Shown here in pieces: positions 1-8,900 of a DNA stretch of 64,000 bases. A program made the translations under genes and the position numbers. The stretch is from Actinomycetes bacterium (GTDB taxonomy: Bacteria; Actinomycetota; Acidimicrobiia; Acidimicrobiales; RAAP-2), in assembly GCA_021823525.1 (NCBI GenBank), contig JAKANY010000003.1, positions 51,002 to 115,001 on the forward strand, read 5' to 3'. Position 1 is the first letter of the stretch. Every line of letters starts with the position of its first letter. The notes under the pieces are model-generated. The model made no database searches. It was given only the letters and a program-made list of their open reading frames with translations, and was not told the origin of the DNA.

Positions 1-1698
1 CGTGCCGCGGGCGAGCTCCAGATCCCCTTCACGACGGGACTGCTCGTGGGCATCGGCGAGACCCGCGAGGACCGGTTGGTGACGCTGGCCGCGATCGCCG
101 AGGCGCACGCCGCCTACGGCCACGTGCAGGAGGTCATCATCCAGAACTTCCTGCCCAAGCCGGGAACCGCGATGGCCCAGTCCCCCGCCCCGAGCGCCGA
201 GGAGTTGCACTGGACGGTGGCGGCGGCGCGCCTCCTGCTCCCGCCCGAGATCCACCTCCAGGCCCCACCGAACCTCAGCGACGACCCGGGAGGGCTCCTG
301 GACTTCGGGATCGACGACTTCGGCGGCATCTCTCCGGTCACGCGCGACCATGTCAACCCCGAGCGGGCGTGGCCGGCGATCTCGGCGCTGCGGCGCACGA
401 CCGAGGACCGCGGACTGCTGCTCGTGCCGCGCCTGACCGCCTACCCGCGGTTCGTGGCCCGTCCCGACGAGTTCTTCGATCCGGCGGTCCGCCCCGCGGT
501 CCTGGCGGCCGCCGACGCCGACGGCCTGGCGCGCGACGACGCGTGGTGCTCGGGGGGCGAGGCACCCCCGCCCGAGGCGCCCGCCTCGCGGGTGCGCACG
601 TCGGAGGTGTCCGCGCTGCTGGCGCGCTACGAGCCCGGTGACGAGCTCACCCACCGAGAGCTGGTGACCCTCCTGAGCGCGCGCGGTGGGGACTTCAACG
701 CCGTGGTCGAGCTGGCCGACGACGTGCGGCGCCGCATCGTGGGCGACCCGGTGACCTACGTCGTGAACCGCAACATCAACTACACCAACGTGTGCACCTT
801 CAAGTGCCGGTTCTGCGCGTTCTCCAAGGGCCCCCTGTCACTCAACCTGCGCGGGGACCCCTACGTGCTGAGCCTCGAGGACATCGCGGCACGCGTGCGC
901 GAGGCGCACGACCTCGGGGCGACTGAGGTGTGCCTGCAGGGCGGCATCCATCCCGACTTCGACGCCGAGTACTACCTCGACGTGGTGCGCGCCGTCCACG
1001 AGGCCGTGCCCGCGATGCACATCCACGCCTTCAGCGCCCTGGAGGTGCACGAGGGGGCGCGGCGCGCGGGGCTCGACCTGCGGACCTATCTGAGTCGCCT
1101 GCGCGACGCGGGCCTCAAGACGCTCCCGGGGACGGCTGCGGAGATCCTGGACGACCGCGTGCGCGCCCAGCTGTGCCCCGACAAGGTCACGACCGCCCAG
1201 TGGCTCGAGGTCCACCGGGCGGCGCACGAGGTCGGCCTGCACTCCAACGTCACCATCATGTTCGGTGCTCTCGAGGGCGTCGAGAGCTGGGCGACCCACC
1301 TGGTGCTCACGCGGGACCTGCAGCGCCAGACCGGCGGGTTCACCGAGTTCGTGCCCCTGCCCTTTGTCCACATGGCGACACCGATCTTCCTGCGGGGCCG
1401 GGCCCGTCGGGGACCGACCTTCCGCGAGACGGTCCTGGTCCACGCGGTGGGCCGCCTCCACTACGCCACCCTCATCGACAACGTGCAGGCCAGCTGGGTG
1501 AAGCTCGGCGTGGCCGGCGTGCGGCGGATGCTCGGCGCGGGAGCCAACGACCTGGGCGGCACGCTGATGGAGGAGAACATCTCGCGCGCGGCCGGTGCCG
1601 TGCACGGCCAGCTGATGGACGTGGCGCACCTGCACGAGATCGTCGCGCCCCTCGGCCGTCCCCTGGTGCAGCGCTCCACCCTCTACGGGGCGCCGTGA
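1..1698 (+). CDS. fbiC: FO synthase (CofG-CofH fusion), 5'-truncated by window edge
   Basis: Two-domain radical-SAM enzyme that makes FO, the deazaflavin chromophore of coenzyme F420, from tyrosine and 5-amino-6-ribitylaminouracil. The frame is open from base 1 (565 codons seen), so the start codon and the CofG radical-SAM cysteines lie upstream. The end of the CofG half runs to about base 560. A complete CofH half follows, with its CxxxCxxC motif encoded by Cys codons at 793, 805 and 814 (CTFKCRFC), then EVCLQGGIHPD and VPLPFVHMATP. The fused form is the usual one in Actinobacteria. An internal GTG at 46 is not the start, because coding is continuous across it. The stop overlaps the GTG of the next gene by 4 bp. 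Confidence 0.95.
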   Translation, partial: RAAGELQIPFTTGLLVGIGETREDRLVTLAAIAEAHAAYGHVQEVIIQNFLPKPGTAMAQSPAPSAEELHWTVAAARLLLPPEIHLQAPPNLSDDPGGLLDFGIDDFGGISPVTRDHVNPERAWPAISALRRTTEDRGLLLVPRLTAYPRFVARPDEFFDPAVRPAVLAAADADGLARDDAWCSGGEAPPPEAPASRVRTSEVSALLARYEPGDELTHRELVTLLSARGGDFNAVVELADDVRRRIVGDPVTYVVNRNINYTNVCTFKCRFCAFSKGPLSLNLRGDPYVLSLEDIAARVREAHDLGATEVCLQGGIHPDFDAEYYLDVVRAVHEAVPAMHIHAFSALEVHEGARRAGLDLRTYLSRLRDAGLKTLPGTAAEILDDRVRAQLCPDKVTTAQWLEVHRAAHEVGLHSNVTIMFGALEGVESWATHLVLTRDLQRQTGGFTEFVPLPFVHMATPIFLRGRARRGPTFRETVLVHAVGRLHYATLIDNVQASWVKLGVAGVRRMLGAGANDLGGTLMEENISRAAGAVHGQLMDVAHLHEIVAPLGRPLVQRSTLYGAP

Positions 1699-2642
1699 GC
1701 TCCGAGCCCGACGAGCGCACCGAGCGCGCGGCGCTGCGAGCCGAGCTGCTGGCCGAGATCGATCGCCTCGAGAGCTCCGGCGGCGACATCCGCGACCTGC
1801 GCGTCGCGGTGCGGGCCATGGCCGAGCTGGCCACGGCCGCCCGCGTGTTCTCGCCCTGGCGCGACTGGCCCAAGGTGACGATCTTCGGGTCGGCCCGCGT
1901 CGCCGAGACCACGCCCCAGTACGCGCTGGCCCACGAGGTGGCGGCCCGCCTCGCCGCGCGGGGCTGGATGGTCGTCTCGGGCGCCGGACCCGGCATCATG
2001 GAGGCCGCGGCGCGCGGGGCGGGTGAGAGCGCGACCCTCGGGGTCAACATCGCCCTGCCCTTCGAGCGTGGGGCCAACCCCTACGTCGAGGCGGACACGC
2101 GCCTGGTGGAGATGAAGTACTTCTTCACGCGCAAGGTCGCACTGACGCGCGAGTCGGCCGCCTTCGTCTTCTTTCCGGGTGGCGTGGGCACGATGGACGA
2201 GCTCTTCGAGCTGGTCACGCTGCTGCACACCGGCAAGGGCGCCCCCGCGCCGCTCATCCTGGCCGACGCCCCCGGCGGGCGGTACTGGGAGTCGTGGATG
2301 GAGTTCGTGACCGCGTCGATCATCGACGCGGGCTACCTCGAGGGGACCGCCCGGGACCTGCTGCGCGTGTGCCACGACGCCGACGGCATCGAAGGCGAGA
2401 TCCTCACCTTCTTTCGCAACTACGTCGAGTTCACCCAGACCGACGGCGAGGGGCGGATGCGGGTGCGCGAGGTGCCCGACGCGTCCACGCTGGCGCGGGT
2501 GCGAAGCGCGCTCCCCCGCGCGGACGCCGAGGTGCGCGTCGAGGGCGACGAGATCGTCTTTCCCTTCGACGGGCGCCACTACGCCGAGTTGCGCCGGGTG
2601 ATCGACCTGGTCAACGCGCCGCCTCGTCCTCCTGGTCGCTGA
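1695..2642 (+). CDS. LOG-family Rossmann-fold protein (TIGR00730-like)
   Basis: 315-residue member of the LOG / 'lysine decarboxylase-like' family. Relatives hydrolyse nucleoside 5'-monophosphates (cytokinin-activating phosphoribohydrolases), but the substrate here is unknown. Visible motifs are TIFGSARV near residue 55, GAGPGIMEAA near 95 and the family signature PGGVGTMDE near 158. An N-terminal helical extension of about 45 residues and a C-terminal tail of about 70 residues make it longer than minimal LOG proteins (about 190 residues), as in the larger TIGR00730 subgroup. I chose the GTG at 1695 because it overlaps the fbiC stop (GTGA) and gives the family N-terminus. The longer open frame upstream lies inside fbiC and is not coding. 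It converges with the next gene, overlapping it by 32 bp. Confidence 0.85.
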   Translation: MSSEPDERTERAALRAELLAEIDRLESSGGDIRDLRVAVRAMAELATAARVFSPWRDWPKVTIFGSARVAETTPQYALAHEVAARLAARGWMVVSGAGPGIMEAAARGAGESATLGVNIALPFERGANPYVEADTRLVEMKYFFTRKVALTRESAAFVFFPGGVGTMDELFELVTLLHTGKGAPAPLILADAPGGRYWESWMEFVTASIIDAGYLEGTARDLLRVCHDADGIEGEILTFFRNYVEFTQTDGEGRMRVREVPDASTLARVRSALPRADAEVRVEGDEIVFPFDGRHYAELRRVIDLVNAPPRPPGR

Positions 2643-2820
2643 GGGCGCGCAGCAGCGCCTCGGCCTTGAGCAGGCTGCGGCGCACGCGCGCCAACTGGCG
2701 CTCGACCTCGGCCGCCCGCGCGTCGCCGCCCAACTGGGCCCGCACGGCTCCGAAGAGCTCGTCGGCGACGCGCGCCTCGAGGTCGGCGACCTGCTCGGCC
2801 AGGTCGTCGAACGCGCTCAC
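2611..2820 (-). CDS. small hypothetical coiled-coil protein
   Basis: 69-residue protein, very rich in Ala, Glu, Leu and Arg, with heptad-like spacing (DDLAEQVADLEARV, VERQLARVRRSLLKAEALLRAL), so probably one long helix or coiled coil. I chose the GTG at 2820 because it overlaps the stop of the upstream acyl-CoA synthetase as GTGA, the translational-coupling pattern used throughout this window. The frame is open further upstream, but only through the synthetase gene. No family recognised. Its 3' end overlaps the convergent LOG gene by 32 bp. It could help or scaffold the synthetase, but only the gene order says so. Confidence 0.65.
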   Translation of the reverse strand: MSAFDDLAEQVADLEARVADELFGAVRAQLGGDARAAEVERQLARVRRSLLKAEALLRALSDQEDEAAR

Positions 2821-4436
2821 CGCGGCAGCGTCGTGACGCTCAGGGCGCCATCGGCGAAGTGGGCGCGCAGCACCTTCTTGTCGAACTTGCCCACACTGGT
2901 GCGGGGGATCTCGTCGACGAAGGCCCAGTGCTCGGGCACCCACCACCGCGCCACCCGCTCGGCGACGAAGTCGCGCAGCTCCTCGGGGGTCGCGCTCTGG
3001 CCCGGCCGCAGGACCACGCAGCACAGGGGGCGCTCTTGCCACTTGTCATCGGGCACTGCGATGACGGCGGCCTCGAAGACCGCGGGATGGGCCATGACGG
3101 TGTTCTCGAGCTCCACCGAGCTGATCCACTCGCCGCCCGACTTGATGACGTCCTTGGTGCGGTCGGTGATGACCATGAAGCCCTCGTCGTCGAGGGTGCC
3201 GATGTCCCCCGTGCGCAGCCAGCCGTCGTGAAAGCGCTCGGGCGCTTCGATGCCGTAGTAGGAGGCGGCGATCCACGGCCCGCGGATCTCGAACTCCCCC
3301 ATGGTGTGCCCGTCGTGGGGCAGCACCGACCCGTCGTCGTCGGTGATGCGCATCTCGACGCCGGCCACGATGCGTCCGGTGCGGGCGCGATACTCGATCT
3401 CCTCTTCCGGTGGGGTTCCCGCCGGCGGGAGCGAGACGGCGGCCAGCGGGCTGGTCTCGGTCATCCCCCAGCCCTGGACGACCGTGCGCCCGTAGCGGTC
3501 GCGGAAGGTCTCGATCATGCTGCGCGGCACGGCCGATCCGCCGGCCAGGATCCCGCGCAGCGAAGTGAGGTCGGCCTCGGCGTCGCTCTCGGCTGCGCGC
3601 AGCAGGTCGTTCCACACGGTGGGCACGCCCAGCGCCACGGTGGGGCGCAGCTCGCGGATCATGCGCAGCAGCGGCTCGCCCTGGAGGAACATCTGGGGCA
3701 TGATCAGCTCGACGCCCGCGAAGAGGGCCGAGAAGACGGCCCCCCAGGCGTTGACGTGGAACATCGGGACCACGAGCAGGCACCGGTCGCGCTCGCACAG
3801 CCCGATGGAGTTCGCCGTCGTCGAGGCCATCGAGTGCAGCCAGGTCGAGCGGTGGGAGTAGACGACGCCCTTGGGGTCACCGGTCGTGCCCGACGTGTAG
3901 CACATGATGGCGCCGTCGCGCTCGTCCAGATCGGGCCAGGCGAAGCCCTCCTCCTCGGCCGCGAGCAGGGTGTCGTAGTCCAGGGTCTCCCCCAGCGGGG
4001 CGCCCTCGACGGGTCCGTTGACGATGATGTGCTCGACGCTGCCCAGCTGGTCGCCCACGCGCGCCAGGAGCGGCACCAGGGTGTTGTCCACGATGATGAT
4101 GCGGTCGCCGCCGTGGTTGATGACGAACGCCAGCTGCTCGGGGAAGAGGCGGATGTTGAGCGTGTGCAGCACGGCGCCCATCGTGGGCACCGCGATGTAG
4201 GCCTCCATGTGGGCCTGGTTGTTCCACATAAACGAGCCCACGCGGTCCCCCGGGGCGATGCCCAGGCGGGTCAGCGCGGCCGCCAGACGCTCAGCGCGTC
4301 GCGTGAGGTCGCGGAAGGTCGTCTCCTGGACGCCGGTGGGCGTCACGGTGAACACCTTCTTCTTCGCGTAGAGCCACTCACCATGTCGAACGATGTCGCG
4401 GATGAGCAGGGGCGCGTCCTGCATGGTGCTTCGCAT
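2817..4436 (-). CDS. fatty-acid--CoA ligase (AMP-binding family)
   Basis: 539-residue ANL-superfamily enzyme that activates a carboxylic acid, probably a medium- or long-chain fatty acid, to its acyl-adenylate and then its CoA thioester. Motifs: P-loop YTSGTTGDPKGV, GWGMTETSP, the A8 hinge region LRTGDIGTLDDEGFM and DRTKDVIKSGGEWIS, and the catalytic Lys near the C-terminus in SVGKFDKK. It resembles the FadD/AlkK/DmdB-type ligases, so a short or unusual acyl substrate is possible. I chose the ATG at 4436: it has a GAAAGGG ribosome binding site, and the residues upstream are arginine-rich and unlike the family. It follows gltD by 56 bp on the same strand but probably has its own promoter, and it is translationally coupled to the small gene at 2611-2820. 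Confidence 0.9.
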   Translation of the reverse strand: MRSTMQDAPLLIRDIVRHGEWLYAKKKVFTVTPTGVQETTFRDLTRRAERLAAALTRLGIAPGDRVGSFMWNNQAHMEAYIAVPTMGAVLHTLNIRLFPEQLAFVINHGGDRIIIVDNTLVPLLARVGDQLGSVEHIIVNGPVEGAPLGETLDYDTLLAAEEEGFAWPDLDERDGAIMCYTSGTTGDPKGVVYSHRSTWLHSMASTTANSIGLCERDRCLLVVPMFHVNAWGAVFSALFAGVELIMPQMFLQGEPLLRMIRELRPTVALGVPTVWNDLLRAAESDAEADLTSLRGILAGGSAVPRSMIETFRDRYGRTVVQGWGMTETSPLAAVSLPPAGTPPEEEIEYRARTGRIVAGVEMRITDDDGSVLPHDGHTMGEFEIRGPWIAASYYGIEAPERFHDGWLRTGDIGTLDDEGFMVITDRTKDVIKSGGEWISSVELENTVMAHPAVFEAAVIAVPDDKWQERPLCCVVLRPGQSATPEELRDFVAERVARWWVPEHWAFVDEIPRTSVGKFDKKVLRAHFADGALSVTTLPR

Positions 4437-4458
4437 GGGAACCCTTTCGTCCTGGTCG

Positions 4459-4464
4459 AATATA
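4459..4464 (-). promoter_or_regulatory. possible -10 element for the acyl-CoA ligase
   Basis: TATATT on the minus strand, 23 bp upstream of the ATG at 4436, in otherwise very GC-rich DNA. A short hairpin (CCCGC-GAG-GCGGG on the minus strand) lies between gltD and this element and could end gltD transcription. No good -35 hexamer is seen. Confidence 0.35.
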
Positions 4465-4492
4465 CCTAGAGAGTCCCCGCCTCGCGGGCTCG

Positions 4493-5914
4493 CTACCAGG
4501 AGGCCGCGCCGGGCCGCACCGGTGCGGGCAGGCGGCGGCTGCCCGTCAGGTGCTCGTCGACCGCGGCCGCCGCGCTGCGGCCCTCGGCGATGGCCCACAC
4601 CACCAGGCTCTGGCCCCGGACGGCGTCACCGCAGGCGAAGACGGGCGCCCGCCCGCCGAGCGACGTCCGCCACCGGTCGTCGACGGCCAGGGTGCCCCGC
4701 GTCGTGACGTGGGGCGTGCCGACGCCGAGCGCCGCCAGGTCCGGGCCCTGGAATCCGGCGGCGATCAGCACCAGGTCGGCGGCGAGGGTCGCGACCTCGC
4801 CGGTGTCCAGGTCGCGCACCTGGGCCCGGCGCACCCGGTCGTCGCCCTCGAGGGCGAGGGTCTCGGCCGCGAAGCGGCGCTCGCCACCCTCCTCGTGGGC
4901 CGTGGTGGTCTTGAAGAGGCGCGCCATGGTGGGCCAGGGCTCGTCGGCGGGCCGCTCGCGCGGCGGGGTGGGCAGGATCTCGAGCTGCGTGACGCTGCGG
5001 GCGCCCTGGCGATGGGCGGTGCCCAGGCAGTCGGCTCCGGTGTCGCCCCCACCCAGGATGAGCACGGAGCGGTCCCGGGCGTCGATGGCGGGAGTGCCGG
5101 CGGAGGCCACGGCGCGGTTGGCGGCCTCCAGGTACTCCATCGCCAGGTGGACGCCCGCGAGCTCGGACCCCGGGATCGGCAGGCGTCGCCCGAGCGTCGC
5201 GCCCACGGCCACGACCACCGCGTCGACCTGGCGCTGGAGGTCCTCCAGGGCCAGCCCGCCGGGACCGATGGGCGAGCTCGGGCGGAACTCGACGCCGGCG
5301 TCGGCCAGCACCGCGAGCCGGCGCTCCAGGACGGCCTTGTCGAGCTTGAACGCGGGGATCCCGTAGCGCAGCAGTCCGCCGATCGCGTCGGCGCGCTCGT
5401 GGACCGTGACGCGGTGGCCCGCGCTGCGCAACTGCGCGGCGGCGGCGAGACCCGCCGGGCCCGATCCCACGATCGCCACGTGGTAGCCGGTCTCCGATGA
5501 GGGCACCACCATCACCGGTAGCCCGAGGGCGAAGGCGTGCTCGGCGGTCTGGTACTCGAGGCGCTCGATGGTGACCGGGTCGTCGGCGATGCCCAGCACG
5601 CAGGCCGACTCGCACGGGGCCGGGCAGAGCCGCCCGGTGAACTCGGGGAAGTTGTTCGTGGCGAAGAGCTGGGCGGCCGCCTCGGCCCAGCGTCCCCGGA
5701 AGGCGCCGTCGTTGAACACCGGGATGCGATTGCCGAGGGGGCATCCCTGGGTGCAGAACGGGATGCCGCAGTCCATGCAGCGCGCGGCCTGCTCGCGGAC
5801 CTCGGCCTCGGCCTGGTCCTCGTAGACCTCGTCCCAGTCCCCCAGACGGATCGCCACGGGTCGCGTGCGCGGACCGCGCCGGGGGAACTCCAGGAAGCCG
5901 GTGGGCTTACCCAT
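4493..5914 (-). CDS. gltD: glutamate synthase [NADPH] small subunit
   Basis: 473-residue beta subunit of GOGAT. It oxidises NADPH through FAD and passes electrons to the large subunit for reductive transfer of the glutamine amide to 2-oxoglutarate. The N-terminus has the cysteine-rich Fe-S region (ARCMDCGIPFCTQGCPLGN near residues 40-65, then FTGRLCPAPCESAC). The FAD-binding GSGPAGLAAAAQL lies near residue 150 and the NADPH-binding GGGDTGADCLG near 290. Length is normal for the family. The ATG overlaps the gltB stop by 8 bp, so gltBD form one translationally coupled unit. Confidence 0.97.
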   Translation of the reverse strand: MGKPTGFLEFPRRGPRTRPVAIRLGDWDEVYEDQAEAEVREQAARCMDCGIPFCTQGCPLGNRIPVFNDGAFRGRWAEAAAQLFATNNFPEFTGRLCPAPCESACVLGIADDPVTIERLEYQTAEHAFALGLPVMVVPSSETGYHVAIVGSGPAGLAAAAQLRSAGHRVTVHERADAIGGLLRYGIPAFKLDKAVLERRLAVLADAGVEFRPSSPIGPGGLALEDLQRQVDAVVVAVGATLGRRLPIPGSELAGVHLAMEYLEAANRAVASAGTPAIDARDRSVLILGGGDTGADCLGTAHRQGARSVTQLEILPTPPRERPADEPWPTMARLFKTTTAHEEGGERRFAAETLALEGDDRVRRAQVRDLDTGEVATLAADLVLIAAGFQGPDLAALGVGTPHVTTRGTLAVDDRWRTSLGGRAPVFACGDAVRGQSLVVWAIAEGRSAAAAVDEHLTGSRRLPAPVRPGAASW

Positions 5915-8900
5915 GACGCATCTCGTCGCGGGCTCGCTGGTACTCGGAGGTCTCGACGCGCACGAAGCGCATCCGGGTGGTGCGCCACTCCTCGAGCAGC
6001 TGGCTCGCCCGGAGCGACCCCGTCTCGTCGAGGTAGCGCTCGAGGATGGCGCGCACGAGGGCCTCGTCGGGGACCTCGAGGGGATCGACCTCGTAGACGC
6101 CGGCGCTTAGGGCCTCGTGGACGCGCTCGTGGGGGTCGTAGAGGTAGATGGTCCCCCCCGACATCCCGGCCGCGAGGTTGCGCCCCGTCGGCCCGAGGAT
6201 GATCAGGTGCCCGCCGGTCATGTACTCGCCCGCGTGGTCGCCGGTCCCCTCCACCACCACGGTGGCCCCCGAGTTGCGCACCGCGCAGCGCTCCCCCACC
6301 ACGCCACGGACGAAGAGGTCGCCGGCCGTCGCGCCGTAGGCGATCACGTTGCCCGCGATGACGTTGGTCGCCGCGTCGAAGGGTGACGCGCGGGGCGGCA
6401 CCACGATCACGCGTCCGCCCGACAGGCCCTTGGCGACGTAGTCGTTGGCGTCGCCCTCGAGGTGGATGGTGACGCCCGCGGGCAGGAAGGCCCCGAGGCT
6501 CTGTCCGGCCGAGCCCTGCAGGCGCAGGGTGACGGTGTCGGGGGCCAGGGTGGTGGAGCCCAGGAGCCGCGTGAGGGCGCTGCCGGTGAGGGTCCCGACC
6601 GTCCGGTCGGTGTTGCGCACCTCCCCGCGGTACTCGAAGGTGGTCCCGGCGCGCACCGCGGCGAGGGCGTCGTCGAGGAAGCGCCAGTCGAGGGCGTCGG
6701 CGAGCTCGTGGTCCTGGTCGCGGGTGCGCCGTCGCTGGTCGGGAGCCGTGGTCGCGAGCAGGGCGCGCAGGTCGAGGCCCGTCCCGTCGTCTCCCTCCTG
6801 GGTGAGGAGGGACGTGGCGCCGATGATCTCGTCGAGGCTGCGGGCGCCCAGCTCGGCCAGGTACGCGCGGACCTCGCGGGCGACGAAGGCGAAGTAGCGC
6901 TCGACGAGCTCGGGCCGACCCGAGAAGCGCTCGCGCAGCGCGGGGTTCTGGGTGGCGATCCCCACCGGGCAGGTGTCCAGGTGGCACACGCGCATCATCA
7001 CGCAGCCCGAGACCACGAGCGGCGCCGTGGCGAAGCCGAACTCCTCGGCCCCCAGCAGCGCCGCGATGATCACGTCGCGGCCGGTCTTGAGCTGGCCGTC
7101 GACCTGCAGGGTGACGCGGCTGCGCAGCCCGTTGGCGGCCAGGGTCTGGTGGGCCTCGGCCAGCCCGATCTCCCAGGGGGTCCCGGCGTGCTTGAGCGAG
7201 GTCAGGGGCGCGGCGCCCGTCCCTCCGTCGTGACCCGAGATCAGGATGACGTCGGCGTGCGCCTTGGCGACCCCGGCGGCGATGGTCCCCACGCCCTGCT
7301 CGCTCACCAGCTTGACGTGGATGCGCGCGCGGTCGTTGGCGTTCTTGAGGTCGTAGATCAGCTGCTTGAGGTCCTCGATGGAGTAGATGTCGTGGTGCGG
7401 CGGCGGGGAGATCAGGCCGACGCCCGGGGTCGAGTGGCGCACCGCGGCGATCCACGGGTAGACCTTGGCCCCCGGCAACTGGCCGCCCTCCCCCGGCTTG
7501 GCGCCCTGGGCCATCTTGATCTGGAGGTCGTCGGCGTGGACCAGGTAGCGGCTGGTCACGCCGAAGCGGCCCGAGGCGACCTGCTTGATCGCCGAGCGGC
7601 GGTTCCAGTGCGGGTCGTCGTCGCTCAGGCGCGACTCCTCCTCGCCCCCCTCGCCGGTGTTGGACCGCGCACCCAGCCGGTTCATCGCCACGGCCAGCGT
7701 GGTGTGGGCTTCCTCGCTGATCGAGCCGTAGGACATGGCGCCCGTGGAGAAGCGCGCGATGATGGACGCCTCGCTCTCGACCTCCTCGAGAGGCACGGGC
7801 GGGCGCTGGGGCGCGAGGGCCAGGAGGGAGCGCAGGGTCAGGTGCCCGCCCGACTGGTCGTCGACCAGGCGCGAGTACTCCCGGAAGATGTCGTAGCGGT
7901 CCTCGCGCGTGGCGTGCTGGAGCTTCTGGACCGTCCAGGGGTTGAACAGGTGGAGCTCGCCGTCGCGGCGCCACTGGTACTCGCCCGGGTTGTCGAGCCC
8001 GTCCCCGCTGCGCGCGCCCGCGGCGTACGCGTCGCGGTGCCAGCGGCGCACGTCGCGGGCGATGCGATCGAGCTCGGCGCCGCCCACGCGCGAGGTGAGG
8101 TTGGGGAAGAACCGCGCCACCAGCGCGGGACCCAGACCCACCACCTCGAACAGCTCGGCGCCCACGTAGCTGGCCACGGTGCTCACGCCCATCTTGGACA
8201 TGACCTTCACGACGCCCTTGGTGAGCGCCTTGGCGTACTGGTAGCGGGCGTCGAAGGCGCTCAGGCCGGTGAGGTCCCCGCGCGCGACCATGGCGTCGAT
8301 CGACTCGTAGGCCAGGTAGGGGCACACCGCGGAGGCGCCGAAGGCCAGCAGGGCGGCGACGTGGTGCACCTCGCGCACGTCGCCGGCCTCGACGATGAGC
8401 GCCGCGCTGGTGCGCAGGTGCTCGGCGACGAGTCGGCGGTGCACGGCGGTGACCAGCAGGAGGCTCGGGATGGGCGCCCGCGTGGCGCTGGTGGGTCGAT
8501 CGCTGAGGATCAGGAGGTTCGCCCCGGCGCGCACGGCGCGCACCGCGCCGTCGGCGACCGCCGTGATCGCCTGGTCGAGCACCGCCCCGAGGGGCTCGTC
8601 GCGGTCGACGGGGAAGAGGCCGTCCAGGACGACCGGGCGGAACCCCGACACGCGCTCGCTCTCGTCGAGGTAGCGCAACTTGGCGAAGTCCTCACTGCTC
8701 AGCACCGGCGAGGGCAGCACGATCTGGTGGACGTGCGCGGGCGTCTCGGTGAAGAGGTTCTCCTCGCCCCCGATGGTGATGCGCGTCGCGGTGACCAGCT
8801 CCTCGCGGATGGCGTCGAGCGGCGGGTTGGTCACTTGGGCGAAGAGCTGGGTCACGTAGTCGAAGATCGAGCGCGGCCGGCGCGACAGGGCGGCCAGCGC

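Noticed and set aside
5512..8325. 937-codon frame in another phase over gltB/gltD
   Set aside because: Arg/Pro-rich shadow of gltB; no protein signature.
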